Part shown: one piece after another, positions 31,527 through 43,200 of the stretch | How the letters are laid out: each line of letters opens with the position of its first letter | How positions within the stretch are numbered: the stretch's first letter is position 1 | Notes under the pieces: generated by a model | What the model saw: the letters and a program-made list of their open reading frames with translations, nothing else | Databases searched by the model: none | Told to the model about the DNA's origin: nothing | Translations under genes and position numbers: made by a program | NCBI GenBank assembly: GCA_964059195.1 | Contig: CAXKWD010000013.1 | Span: 23,226,611-23,290,610 of the forward strand | Length of the DNA: 64,000 bases | Reading direction: 5' to 3' | Origin: Ectobius pallidus | Taxonomy: Eukaryota > Arthropoda > Insecta > Blattodea > Ectobiidae

Positions 31527-32678
31527 AATAGTCCAGGCAACGAACGAAAAATAGAAAAAAAAATCGTGTAGTTTTGAAATTTTGCAGAGATGTCGGAGGG
31601 AGTGTCCCGAACAACATACTAAAAGTCCCCGAAGGTGGGGGGTGAGCGGGGGGCAGGGGGGCCCGCAGAAGGTCCCAGTTTTAGGTTTTTCGCTTATATC
31701 TAAACAACGGTGCATCATAGAGGAAAAATTGCTATATACAAAATTAAAGCTGATAAAATTTCCTACAAGACTGATCCTACACATTTCTTTCTATTTCCAA
31801 TAGTTTTCGAGATATCCGCCAACGAAAATAACAAATTTTCGAAGACACCTCTTTCGCCTCGCCCTTTTCGACACACTTTGCCTTCTAGCGCTTCAGCCCT
31901 TAGGTATACAGCAATGTTCTCATGAAAGAAGTTGTAGCGAAATAAATTCGCTTTAAAATGAGTAGTCATTTGTTTTTTTTTATTGAAGTGTTCAAAAGTT
32001 ATAACAATTTAAAGTTTCGGTCAAATTTCGAGATTTCGAAAGAAAACCGTACATCGCACTTTCTCTATATTTAGGGGTAATGTATTTGTATATAAACTGT
32101 ATATTGTGTATTTACATCATGAAACAAGTGGAGAAATATAAAAAAACCATTAAAGTTGAATTTATTAAAAATCCGATCACGGTACAAGCACAGGACATGT
32201 AATGGAAAATACATTATATTTTAGGCAAGAAAGGAAAAGTGGGCACAAAAAAAATCATGTAGTTTTAAAATTTGGAAGAGATGTGGGGGAAAGTGTCTTA
32301 AACAACATAGTAAAAGTCCCCATGGATAGGGGGTGAGCGGGGTGTGGGGGGAACTTTTGAATGTAATTTCTCGCAGTTTTCCCTAAACACACTAAGGCTA
32401 TGGGTTCTAGCAAAAAACAGTTTATGCACAAAATTAACTACATAAAAGTTCTTATAAAATTGATCTGAATAGTATTTTTGTGGATTTAATGGTTCAGGAA
32501 ATAGAAGGATATGAAGTATGACATAGTTCTGGATATTCTGTTTTACATACACCTATATATTATATTTTTTTTTTTAAATGAAAGAAGATGATAATTAAAT
32601 TAGCATGATACCAAGCAAGCAAACTAGTTCTTAGAAAAATATACTTACTAATGGTTAACGTCACACATAAAACTCATC

Positions 32679-32716
<38 letters not shown>

Positions 32717-34555
32717 CATCATCATCATCATCATCATAATTATTATTATTCTTGTTGTAAAGCTTAGCCGTTCTATGTTACGTTAAAAAAATTACCGTTA
32801 TTTTGAAAAATGGTAAGGAATTAGATATATTGAGATATTGTAAGAATAGTAGGCCTACCTATTACTTTAAATAAATGTTTACTTGTCTATGTGGCTTCTG
32901 AGAATATTTGAACATCATATTTTGTCACTGTGCAACTCGGTGTGGTGGCAGATATGGATGCCGAAAAGCTGGTATTAAATGTTCATCCGTTTGTGGAACC
33001 TGTCATGGTACATGCACCAACAAGTATACCATTAGAAGAAGAAGAAGAAGGAGTTTAAAATTGATGACGACCAAGCAAAATAAGTAATTGTTCAGGCACT
33101 CTTTAATTAATGTTGTATATGTGTATAAATGCTGAATGTTGATAGAACAATATAACCCTAAGTTATCATACGATGTAGGCCTACTAGGATTCCAGTGTTG
33201 GAGACTGAAAAAAATAGACAACTATACATTTATTTCAAGTATTATGTAGGCGTACTAGGTCTTATAATTACTAAATATATCTAACTCTTCACAATTTTTC
33301 CAAATGATATTTTATAAGAAAAATATAATGGATAATAGGCCTGGTTTATACTTCTTATAACGTACACTCATACCATGAGATTTTTGTAAGCTTTATAATA
33401 ATAATGAGTTTTATTTTTCTTGTTTACCTTTAGTACGAATATTATTCTAAGAACTAGTTTGCTTGCTTGGCATCATGCTAATTTAATTATCATCTCCTTT
33501 CATTTTTTTAAAAATATATAATATATAGGTGTATGTAAAACAGAATATCCAGAACTATGTCATACTTCATATCCTTCTATTTCCTGAACCATTAAATCCA
33601 CAAAAATACTATTCAGATCAATTTTATAAGAACTTTTATGTAGTTAATTTTGTGCATAAACTGTTTTTTGCTAGAACCCATAGCCTTAGTGTGTTTAGGG
33701 AAAACTGCGAGAAATTACATTCAAAAGTTCCCCCCACACCCCGCTCACCCCCTATCCATGGGGACTTTTACTATGTTGTTTAAGACACTTTCCCCCACAT
33801 CTCTGCCAAATTTTAAAACTACATGATTTTTTTTGTGCCCACTTTTCCTTTCTTGCCTAAAATATAATGTATTTTCCATTACATGTCCTGTGCTTGTACC
33901 GTGATCGGATTTTTAATAAATTCAACTTTAATGGTTTTTTATATTTCTCCACTTGTTTCATGATGTAAATACACAATATACAGTTTATATACAAATACAT
34001 TACCCCTAAATATAGAGAAAGTGCGATGTACGGTTTTCTTTCGAAATCTCGAAATTTGACCGAAACTTTAAATTGTTATAACTTTTGAACATTTGAATAA
34101 ATAATAACAAATGACTACTCATTTTAAAGCGAATTTATTTCGCTACAACTTCTTTCATGAGAACATTGCTGTATACCTAAGGGCTGAAGCGCTAGAAGGC
34201 AAAGTGTGTCGAAAAGCGCGAGGCGAAAGAGCTTTCTTCGAAAATTTGTTATTTTCGTTGGCGGATATCTCGAAAACTATTGGAAATAGAAAGAAATGTG
34301 TAGGATCAGTCTTGTAGGAAATTTTATCAGCTTTAATTTTGTATATAGCAATTTTTCCTCTATGATGCACCGTTGTTTAGATATAAGCGAAAAACCTAAA
34401 ACTGGGACCTTCTGCGGGCCCCCTGCCCCCCGCTCACCCCCCACCTTCGGGGACTTTTAGTATGTTGTTCGGGACACTCCCTCCGACATCTCTGCAAAAT
34501 TTCAAAACTACACGATTTTTTTTTTCTATTTGGTGTTTTTCGACGTTTATTGACT
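31527..34555. mobile_element. 3-kb foldback element with ~1.1-kb inverted arms
   Basis: The left arm (31527-32637) and right arm (about 33440-34555) are nearly identical inverted copies; the outer ends read AGTCCAG. The spacer of about 800 bp includes ATT/ATC microsatellites and a 34-codon frame at 32952 (MDAEKLVLNVHPFVEP). Within each arm, two diverged direct units start near 31560 and 32255 (both contain ATAGTAAAAGTCCCC-like and GGGGGTGAGCGGGG blocks). Short frames in the arms exist only because of the duplication. No clear target duplication or transposase is seen, so the class is unknown. Confidence 0.8.
32680..32750. repeat. (ATT)n(ATC)n microsatellite
   Basis: A compound triplet run lies in the spacer of the foldback element, just inside the left arm. 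Confidence 0.9.
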
Positions 34556-34594
34556 GGACTATAAGTATTAGGTATGTATGTGTGTGTATCTGCT

Positions 34595-34606
34595 AGAGAG
34601 AGAGAG

Positions 34607-34639
<33 letters not shown>
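34595..34639. repeat. (GA)n/(GT)n microsatellite
   Basis: A dinucleotide run directly follows the right end of the foldback element. Confidence 0.9.
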
Positions 34640-37600
34640 ATAGGTTAAAATCTTAATGCTTGACAAAGTGCAGAAGATTGCCTGATACAATATAAGATCT
34701 TCGAAGGAAACACAGGAAGTTAACGGATGGGGGAAAATAATGGGAGAGGGAGCAAGAGTGTACGAGAGAACGAGAAGAAAATAATAGTTAGCTAATTAGT
34801 CATGGTTATTGAATGACTGCCCTGTGCAGCCATCAGTGCCGATAAATCATCAGACTTTGGACTGTCGCTTTTACGCACACATAATGCCATCTACATAGCT
34901 GGGATGGATCCCACGAACCTAGAAACAGAAAACCAGTGCCTTACCAGGTAGACTGAAAAGAACGTGGTGGTGGAATTGAGAGAGAGGGGGAAGGGAAAAA
35001 GGAGAATAGAAATGTAATGGGTAAGGAATGGGAGTCCGTAGATGCGGGAAAGGAACGAGATTCATACGATGAGAGAGGAAGGAGCGAAATCGAGGATTAT
35101 AATACTATTTTTATTTATCGAGCGATTTCCTCATTTCTGAGGTTAAACTCCACCAACACAACACCTCTATTACAATAACATTTGTATAAAAGTTCAGTAA
35201 TTTCTAACCAAATTTTAAATTAAAATTTGCCCAATTTTTTACATATTTTAATAAAATTAACATATTTCCAAAGAATGTTCAATGTGTTGCATATGCTAAA
35301 GAGTATATTAATGAGAGCACTCATACTCTAGGCTTGAAATGTTTAATCACTGTTGGAAAATCAAGAGTACAATATATTTTATACAGCAATGTTTAGGGAG
35401 CAGGGGCGGATCCAGGGGGGGAGGAAATGGGGGAAATTTCCTCCCCCAAAATTTGTAACATTAAGCGCAGATTATTCAAACAGTCAGCCTTCTAATAAAT
35501 TTTGTAAAGACAACATAACCCAAATGCTTAAATTAAAGCATCGACATTCTTTATTTTGAAATACATTTGCAATAAAATGCTGAAATGTTCATTTTGATTT
35601 CAAATGTGTACTGGGAATAATTAATTTTTATGAGTAAAAACTTCCCTCTCTACTTTGGTTCCCCCCCCCCTCCCAAATGTCTCTCGAGGCCACGATTAAG
35701 TTAGCTTTGAGAGTGTGTGAGAAATGGAGAAGGTAGAATAAGTAGTAAAATCGAATGAGTGATACAAATGTTTCAATGTTATAAAAGAGAGGACTAGAGG
35801 AGAAGAACGGAGAAGAAACTGACACGGAATGGATTAGAGCAAATTGGGTTAAACAAATAAGTTAGCTGACAAGGGAACCGTACGGTTTGTCATGTCGAAA
35901 TCTACCCTCAAATTTTGCACATCGTTAGGTCTTAGTTATAGATGGACACATGCAAAAAAAAAAAAAAAAAAAAAAAATAGCTACTCATATCAACTATGAG
36001 TGAAAACTTTTGTTCCATAAGTAAACAACTGCGGGCACTTGCAGAGTTCGCTTGAGTAACCTTCATGCTGAAAACAAATGACAGCGGGGCGCGCTGCTGG
36101 AAGGGGAAGGAGCTGCCTTGTTACCCGCGGAATGTGTTTCACTAGATTATTTTTATATAATCATTTGTTCTTATCATTTCCGCATTACTAAAAGCACGGT
36201 CAAATATGCATTTATATGACCAATAAAACTGCTTCATCGTGGTTCACAAATGTTGGAAACATGCATAAATTAACATAGCCTAGGTGTGGAAAAATGAATC
36301 AAGATACAATATGTGTAGAAATCCGAGCCCTACTCCTTAATATTCGTAGCTTCTTCCTTCGTATTCTCCAACCTTATCTTAATGGACATAGTAGCCTACA
36401 CTCCAACACTCGAGTGACAAAATGATAGGATGGATAAGTGTGGAAGTGGAGGAGGTACAGACGAAAGGATTGGACTGGGGAGCAGAATTTTTAAGAAAAA
36501 GGGGATACTAGAGAGGGAAGAAATGTAGATTTAAGGAAATGATTATAGAGTTTGTTTAATGGAGATAAATGGAATGTGGGAAAACGGACTGAAAACAAGG
36601 ATACAGAACCATAGAGTTACGCATCCGTAATTACGTTAACTCTAGAGAATACAGGAGGACGGTTTAATTTTAAGAGACCAGAATGTTTGCTTTAAATACG
36701 CTAGTAATTTATAGAATAGCCTATGTTTTTGTATTGTAACTTCTACGTTTGGGCTCGATGTTTTCTGTTCATAGGCAAAGAAATCGACAGAAACATGACT
36801 TTTACTGTATATTTGCGTTTTTAGGCATTCTTTACGTAGCCTACTCCGGGAGCCACCGATTTCTTGGAAACTCCTTATCGAATTCATGTTGCATACAGCT
36901 CTAATACTGCAGTAGCTAGACAGAGAAAGTAATAAATACGATGCCTATATCAATTAAAATTAATTGACGTATTTATGTAGACCTATCTAACGTGACTAGT
37001 AACGATAGAAAACTAATTTATCTAATGAAAGCGGTTTTGAGCTGGAGTTGACAGAAAAGGAAACATAGTAGTGAATGTACAGTAAATTCCTGCAGTGCCT
37101 CTGTTCGTACGCGTCAATATGCATTAAATACGTATCGTAACACAGTAGACCACGAACTATTACTTTACCGGTGCATGGAGGATGTCGTTTCTCAATAAAT
37201 TCACGCATGTTTATCCTGATATCCGTCGTTTCTGAAATCGTGTGAGAGGGGGTGTGATGTTGACGATCCACGTAACATTCGTTACGGGCTATTTTGTTTT
37301 TCCTTATGTCTATATGTTTTGATATTTTCGCACATAGAGTTGAAGACAGGTAGAGAAATCAATTTCTCTAGTCCAGGGGTGCCGAATTGTGGTTCTCCGG
37401 AGAGACGCGATTGTGGCTTTTGCTGTGAAGAACGTAATTTCTTTTGATGGAAAGAAACCCAATGGACACCAGTGTTGATGGTATTCTATATCACATTCTA
37501 TAGACCGTCCCAACCTTAAAAAACAGTATTGGTCTTATGCAGCGCACTGATGCCAGATCTACTCACATCACAAGGCCCGGCACATGATGTGAAAAAGCTC

Positions 37601-37744
37601 TTAAACCTCGTGAAAACCTCGAAATTTGTTTCTTGTACATAATAATTATTGTAAATCATGCCCTGCAGATAGAACGACGGCACACCCTCCTTCCCTTATT
37701 TTCAACCCCCAGGAGTAGGCTAATATTTTCTCTATAGGCCCACA
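34640..37744. other. No recognisable gene; possible old hAT termini
   Basis: An (A)n run lies at about 35950-35976. CAGGGGCGGATCCAGG near 35402 and CAGGGGTGCCGAA near 37374 look like single hAT 5' termini, without a matched partner that I can find. Purine-rich tracts occur around 34980-35060 and 36420-36600. No coding family is recognisable. Confidence 0.4.
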
Positions 37745-38480
37745 AATCTACATGTTCTGACCAATGTCTACAAAATGTTACACATGTACCCTGTAGAATC
37801 AAGTAAAAATTCTACGAGACAATCATTCTCGAAAAAAACACCCCTTGCGAAATTTTCAATCCCTACTATGTGATCTTTTTACTAGTCTACATTCTTTGAA
37901 CGATTTTTACCAAACTTTACACACAGACCCTATAAAAACAAGGGAAAAATTAGGCGAAGTTAATTTTGGAAGAGCCACCCCTTAAATGTTTCTACCCCTA
38001 TTACATTACCAAAATTTAGATCTACATTTTTGACGTGTTTTTAACAGACTTTCTACACAGAACGTATAGAACCAGGAGAAAATGGTAGGAAAACTAATTT
38101 TGGAACAAACCACGTTTTAGATCTTTCACCCCAATTTTGTGATATATATTTATCTACATCTTTTGACCAATTTTATCAGACTTTATACCAAGAACCTATT
38201 GAATCAAGATAAATTTTTAACCAAAGTTTATTTGGATGAAACCACTCCTTAAATGTTGCAACCCCTATTATATAAATGTTATTTAAATCTACATTCTCTG
38301 ATCAATTTACCAGACTTTACACAGAGCTAATAGAACCAGGAGAAAAACTTAGGTAAAACTAAATTTTGAAAAAAAAAAGTCCCTTAAATTATTTAATCCC
38401 TATTAAATGACGTTTAAATCTACATTCTTTGGCTCATTTTACCAGACTTGACACACAGATAAGCAAGACTAATAGGAATT
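37745..38480 (+). repeat. Tandem array of ~134-bp units
   Basis: The word TCTACATT/TCTACAT starts units near 37747, 37886, 38020, 38153, 38288 and 38419 (spacing 131-139 bp). Each unit contains, in the same order, ACCAGACTTTACACA, AGAACCAGGAGAAAA and ACCCCTTAAATG blocks. Units differ by 15-30 percent, so the array is old. Confidence 0.85.
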
Positions 38481-38559
38481 TTTGTCTCTTCTTAGCCTAA
38501 CCCCATCATCCATGGTCTTTAGAAGTAATAGGGTCCTTGAGTATGACAAGTTGTGCTTT

Positions 38560-38675
38560 CTCTAGGGCCTAGATTTTGAAAATTAAAAGGGCTTCCTCCA
38601 AAATTGACTTCGAAGTACAAGTAAAATACAAAACCAGGTGACGCCGGGTCCTTTAAGCTAATAATTTATAAATGT
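38560..38675 (+). repeat. Repeat end with CCGGGTCCTTTAAGCTA
   Basis: This region matches 44860-44945 (AAAATACAA..CCAGG.GAC.CCGGG.CCTTT block). It adjoins the tandem array and may be the end of the same transposon. Confidence 0.55.
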
Positions 38676-38715
38676 TAAATTTAATATTAAATTTCATTTC
38701 GATAATATTACTTTT

Positions 38716-38793
38716 CATCATCATTATTATTATTATTGTTGTTATTATTATTGTTATTATTATTGCTATTATTATTACTATTATGTTGTGTTA
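38716..38793. repeat. (ATT)n-type compound microsatellite
   Basis: Imperfect ATT/ATC/GTT triplets; the open frame across it (38672-39007) is a by-product. Confidence 0.85.
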
Positions 38794-39850
38794 TAATTTT
38801 CAAGAATATAATTTAAAGGGAAGTAATAGTAAAAATACATTACATACCTTTAGGCCTGTTCACTATCCTCAGGGAATGGTATTATTCCTTCTCAGAGGGC
38901 CTTTCGTTTTTTATTTTCTTATTCTATACAGTAAACTTTCTGAACACCCGGTAGCTTCTGCTGTCTCCTTAATTGCCTGGGTAACGTTCATTTTCTTCAA
39001 GAAATAATTGAGTATATTTAATACTATAATTCGCTCTTTACTGCGCAATTTGTCAACACTACGATTTCTAGTTCCTCTATTCATAATTAATATAAAATAT
39101 TAATAAATATACAATTTAATTAAAAAAAACCCACAAGAACCACTTCACAACAAAGTTAAGCTTCACTACACAGCTACTATATAACAATGAGCTCTGAAGA
39201 AGACACGATGGTCTTAGAAACATGTGAGTACACAAAATCTCAAAACAACCAAGTCATGAGCGCGAGAATGCTGAGCTCGGGGAAACTGTGATAATTTATT
39301 AATGCTCTGGTTTGTTTTAAAAACTTTTTCAGACATCTATAAACATTTCTTCTCGCTTAGTCACCAACGTAAAGTCACTCACTGCCTAACTTTTCTGTGT
39401 TGCCGTCCGAGAATTTTCAGGCAGCACTTAATAAAAAAAATATAGAGCTTTCTTCTTATGTAAAATTTATTGCCGACGGAGAGGAAGTACTTTCTTTCAC
39501 CATCAGGCAGTCCAAGAAAAAAATCTTTACTTGTTTTGATTATTAGTTTTCTGTCTATCGCGTGATAAGTTATTAATGTGCAAAAATATTGACTTCCGCC
39601 AAAATAACGTAATTATGAAAAATAGGCCTCATATTAATTATTTATGGCTTTACAATTGACATCATTAGAAAGGGCGGAAAATTCCCTATAAGACCTCGCA
39701 ATCACATTATTACATTTATCACTTTCGGAAAATGGCAACATTGTCGGGATAGAAAGGGACGAAGCTAATTGCAGAACGTACGAGTGCAAGTGAGATGCAA
39801 ATACTACATTTAATCAATACGGTACTGTCTTTTAAGGCTGGGACGATCTA

Positions 39851-40208
39851 TAGTTTGATCCTAGTCAAAACAAAGGGGAGGAGTACTCACAGAGAGTTCG
39901 CGGAAAATTCGCATCATGTGACAAAACGTGATTGGTTAATGTCATTCGCTTGCGCCATTAGCAGGGTGTGGCTAACGAGTGTTCTTAAGTTCATGCAACA
40001 ATAATATCAACATTTACACGTGAAATAACAAACTCTCACTGGCATCGTCATCATTACAGTATATCAATTAGCAAACAAAACAAAGGATTCATTGTTCACG
40101 ACGACCCTGCGGATCAGTTGTACTGAGAATAAACAAACTAACATAAACACTATGAACACGTGCACTCTGTGAGTACTCCTCCCCTTTGTTTTGACTAGGA
40201 TCAAACTA
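39851..40208. mobile_element. 358-bp MITE with perfect 44-bp inverted ends
   Basis: Arms 39851-39894 and 40165-40208 are exact complements, beginning TAGTTTGATCCTAG; a TA duplication would fit. A truncated relative is at 16033-16192. No coding capacity. Confidence 0.88.
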
Positions 40209-43200
40209 GAATGGGATATAGAATAGGAAAAGTTATTCGGAGCTTTTCAAAGGAGAGATATAGAAGTACCGCTCTTTTGTGCCAAGAGTGACTGAAATTC
40301 AACAAGTGTTGTCCTTTAAATGGGAAAGTGCTTACTGAAATAATTAACGTATTTTTTGTCTGACATATTTGGTTAGAAATTTGACGAGTTCAAGTTCATG
40401 AATGTTTGCTTTATTTGCTTAATCGTCATTAGCCGAGACTATTAGGAAACTAATGTTTATCTGTCACTCTGCTATGGATATGAGTCTCTGGTAATCTCGT
40501 TAATGAAAATGCAGCCTCACAAACGTGACATGGACAGTAAACGTACGTTTGCAACAAAAAAGCACAACTTTGCAAACTTTTTTTTTTTGCACCGACTAGT
40601 CACGATTAGCTAATCTTTATTTTATTTCTTACCTTCAGTGAAATTTCGCACTGCAGTTCGATAACTCGCAAGTAAACTGAACCCAGTAATCGTGGGATAA
40701 TGGAACTGTTGTTTAAGATGAAATTAAAAATAAAATCTTACGTCATTTGACTGGAGTTTGAAATTGGCCTTTGAAATTCTTCAGATTGGGTGCGAAAAAA
40801 TGACAAGTTCATTTTCCTTTCTGGCTGATTCCAAAGGTGTCGGAAAACCATAGATTATTATTATCTGCATTTAGTCGCATACGGTACAACCATAGGATTT
40901 AATGTTCAGCAGTTTATCTCGTAAACTGGTAGCAGTACCAAAGAAAACTTTCCCTGAATTGTGGCCTAACAGTTTCTGAATTTATCAATAAGGAATAGTT
41001 GGTTTTACTTAGGTTGTCTTTGGTAAGCTTCCCCCGAGAGCGTCGCAACTTTTGACGAGTTTTGCGCCGGGCAAGAAATTCAGTTGATCCACCCTGTTCC
41101 AGGCCCCTGCACCTTTCTTGTTGCTTATTAATAAATGAGAATGCGCATTATGGAACTCTGCAATAAGATTTTTCGTTTAACATTTCTGTGTTTAATTTCC
41201 AGTGGTAATAATCACTATTTCTCAACTAGATCTCCCTTAAAGCGTTCATTCATGGGTTTGCTCAGCCTTAATGCTGGTTTGCTCCTCATATTATAGTTTT
41301 CCATCTTTCTCTGTTCGAGGTGAGATGCTTTAATGTGGCGCTATCCTTCTCCACAGTTGCAGCAAGCCTGTTCATCGCCATCCTCTTTTCTTATTTTACT
41401 GTATTTTTCCCGCGAGAATTATTCTTTTCAGCAATCCATCGTGCCTGATGTTGTAGCCAAACAATTTAAATCGTCTCATACTTACAAAATTGCTCCAAGA
41501 TTTGTCTAGGCTCTCCTATGCACTGGAGCCCCTCCTCATTCCTGACTCAATGGTTTGCCACATATGATTGTCCAATTTTAACCAATTATTGGGGGGGGAA
41601 TATTGTTCATTGTCTTAACCTAAGACTTGGTGTTATAAACTCACGTGGTGGATAGAGCCACACATGATTGTCCCATCTTAACCAGTTATGCAAGAGGTTA
41701 TAACTTACAATCGTGCATGGTGAAGCCATGTATGATTGGTTAACTGGGACACCTAGTGAACATTGTTTATTAACAGTTATTGGCCTGATAGTCTTATCTT
41801 TGATATTGAACGTCAACGAGGAAATGGAACGTACTGTACCAGCCAGTTGTGTTCCTGTCTAATGCGGGTTCAGGCACCCCTATGAATTAGTTCTTCTCAA
41901 GTTCAGAGAAAGTTCATTTCAATTGTTAGCGTTACTTTTAACTTTGGTACTTTTTTTTTTTTTAATCATGCCCCTAGCAATATTGGTTACAGCACCATGT
42001 GAGAAGGAAATGTCCTATGAGAGTCTTTAACGGGCCCGAATATTTCTTGACTGCTTAAACGCGTGGGGAATGCACGCAAAATATTGCTACGGGCCTTCCT
42101 GATCGTCTGCACGCGATCTTATTTACACTCTTAAGAGGTCGTGTATGCCATTGAGGGTAAAACATACGTATTTTTTATTTTTTTACTAAGCTTTTCTCGT
42201 TTAATAAAAATAATATAATATACCTCAAATATTCTACTAGTTATGAGGAAAACGTGAATGTCTAGATTCAATTCATGTACGATGGCCGCTCTTTTCAAAT
42301 TACCTAATTGAAATTTGTTTTTATATAATTTTCTAAATTGTAACAGGATGTGATATGTAGTGGATTAAATTCCAGTAAAGCCGTATGTAACAGCATTAAA
42401 AATACTTTTTTCGCTCTTAACTAGGACAGCTTTCAGGTGAATTAATTAATTTTTTTTCTACAGCTTCATTATACAGTATTTCATACCAAAGAACAAATGT
42501 GACTACTGTATTAGGGCCTATATTCATTACATTATAATTTCAATTTAATTTTCTATTAATATGTAAGGAATATAAAAATGGGAAATTTACAGCTCTTGAC
42601 AAAACTGAAGAGAATTTCTCTTTATTATAATAAATATTATTGTTTACTATTACTATTCATGTAGGCCTAATATGATGAATGTTGGGAATAAAATGAAGCA
42701 GAAATCATTAATACTGAAAATTTTAAGAGTTGTGAGCAAAATAGATTTTCTCTATCGTAATATGATATTATAGGCTTGCACTCGCTATTACTAAGTGAAA
42801 AATATCATATGACTTATTCAGAAATGTTTTATATTCATCGGCAAACTTTTAGTATCAAAGGATTAAAGGGAACGAATAGATTGCATTTCTACTTTTATTC
42901 TGTTTGTGCCGTGTAGAACGGTTTACGTTACTCGTAACCCATGTTTTGGTACTAACTTAGGTCTATACTATTTAGCAAAGTGGGAGGTTTTCGTCGCATT
43001 TATTTTACTTTTATTTTGAGACGTGGACAAGGAAAAATACGGGTTCAACTTAACCTCGACATGTTTCACTCTTTAAACAAGCAGGAATAATGTATACAGT
43101 AGCTATTGTCTTTCTTGGTTTGAATTAAATCCTAATTTGCTACCCTGTGTATTGTCTTACGGCTTTATTGTGGTTTTCGTGGTTTGCGTGTCCACTCCGA

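Noticed and set aside
33529..34317. 84- and 68-codon frames found identically in both arms of the foldback element
   Set aside because: They recur only because the arms are inverted copies; composition and lack of motifs argue against real proteins.
38672..39007. 111-codon frame with Ile-rich, membrane-like start
   Set aside because: The hydrophobic part is an (ATT)n microsatellite translation.
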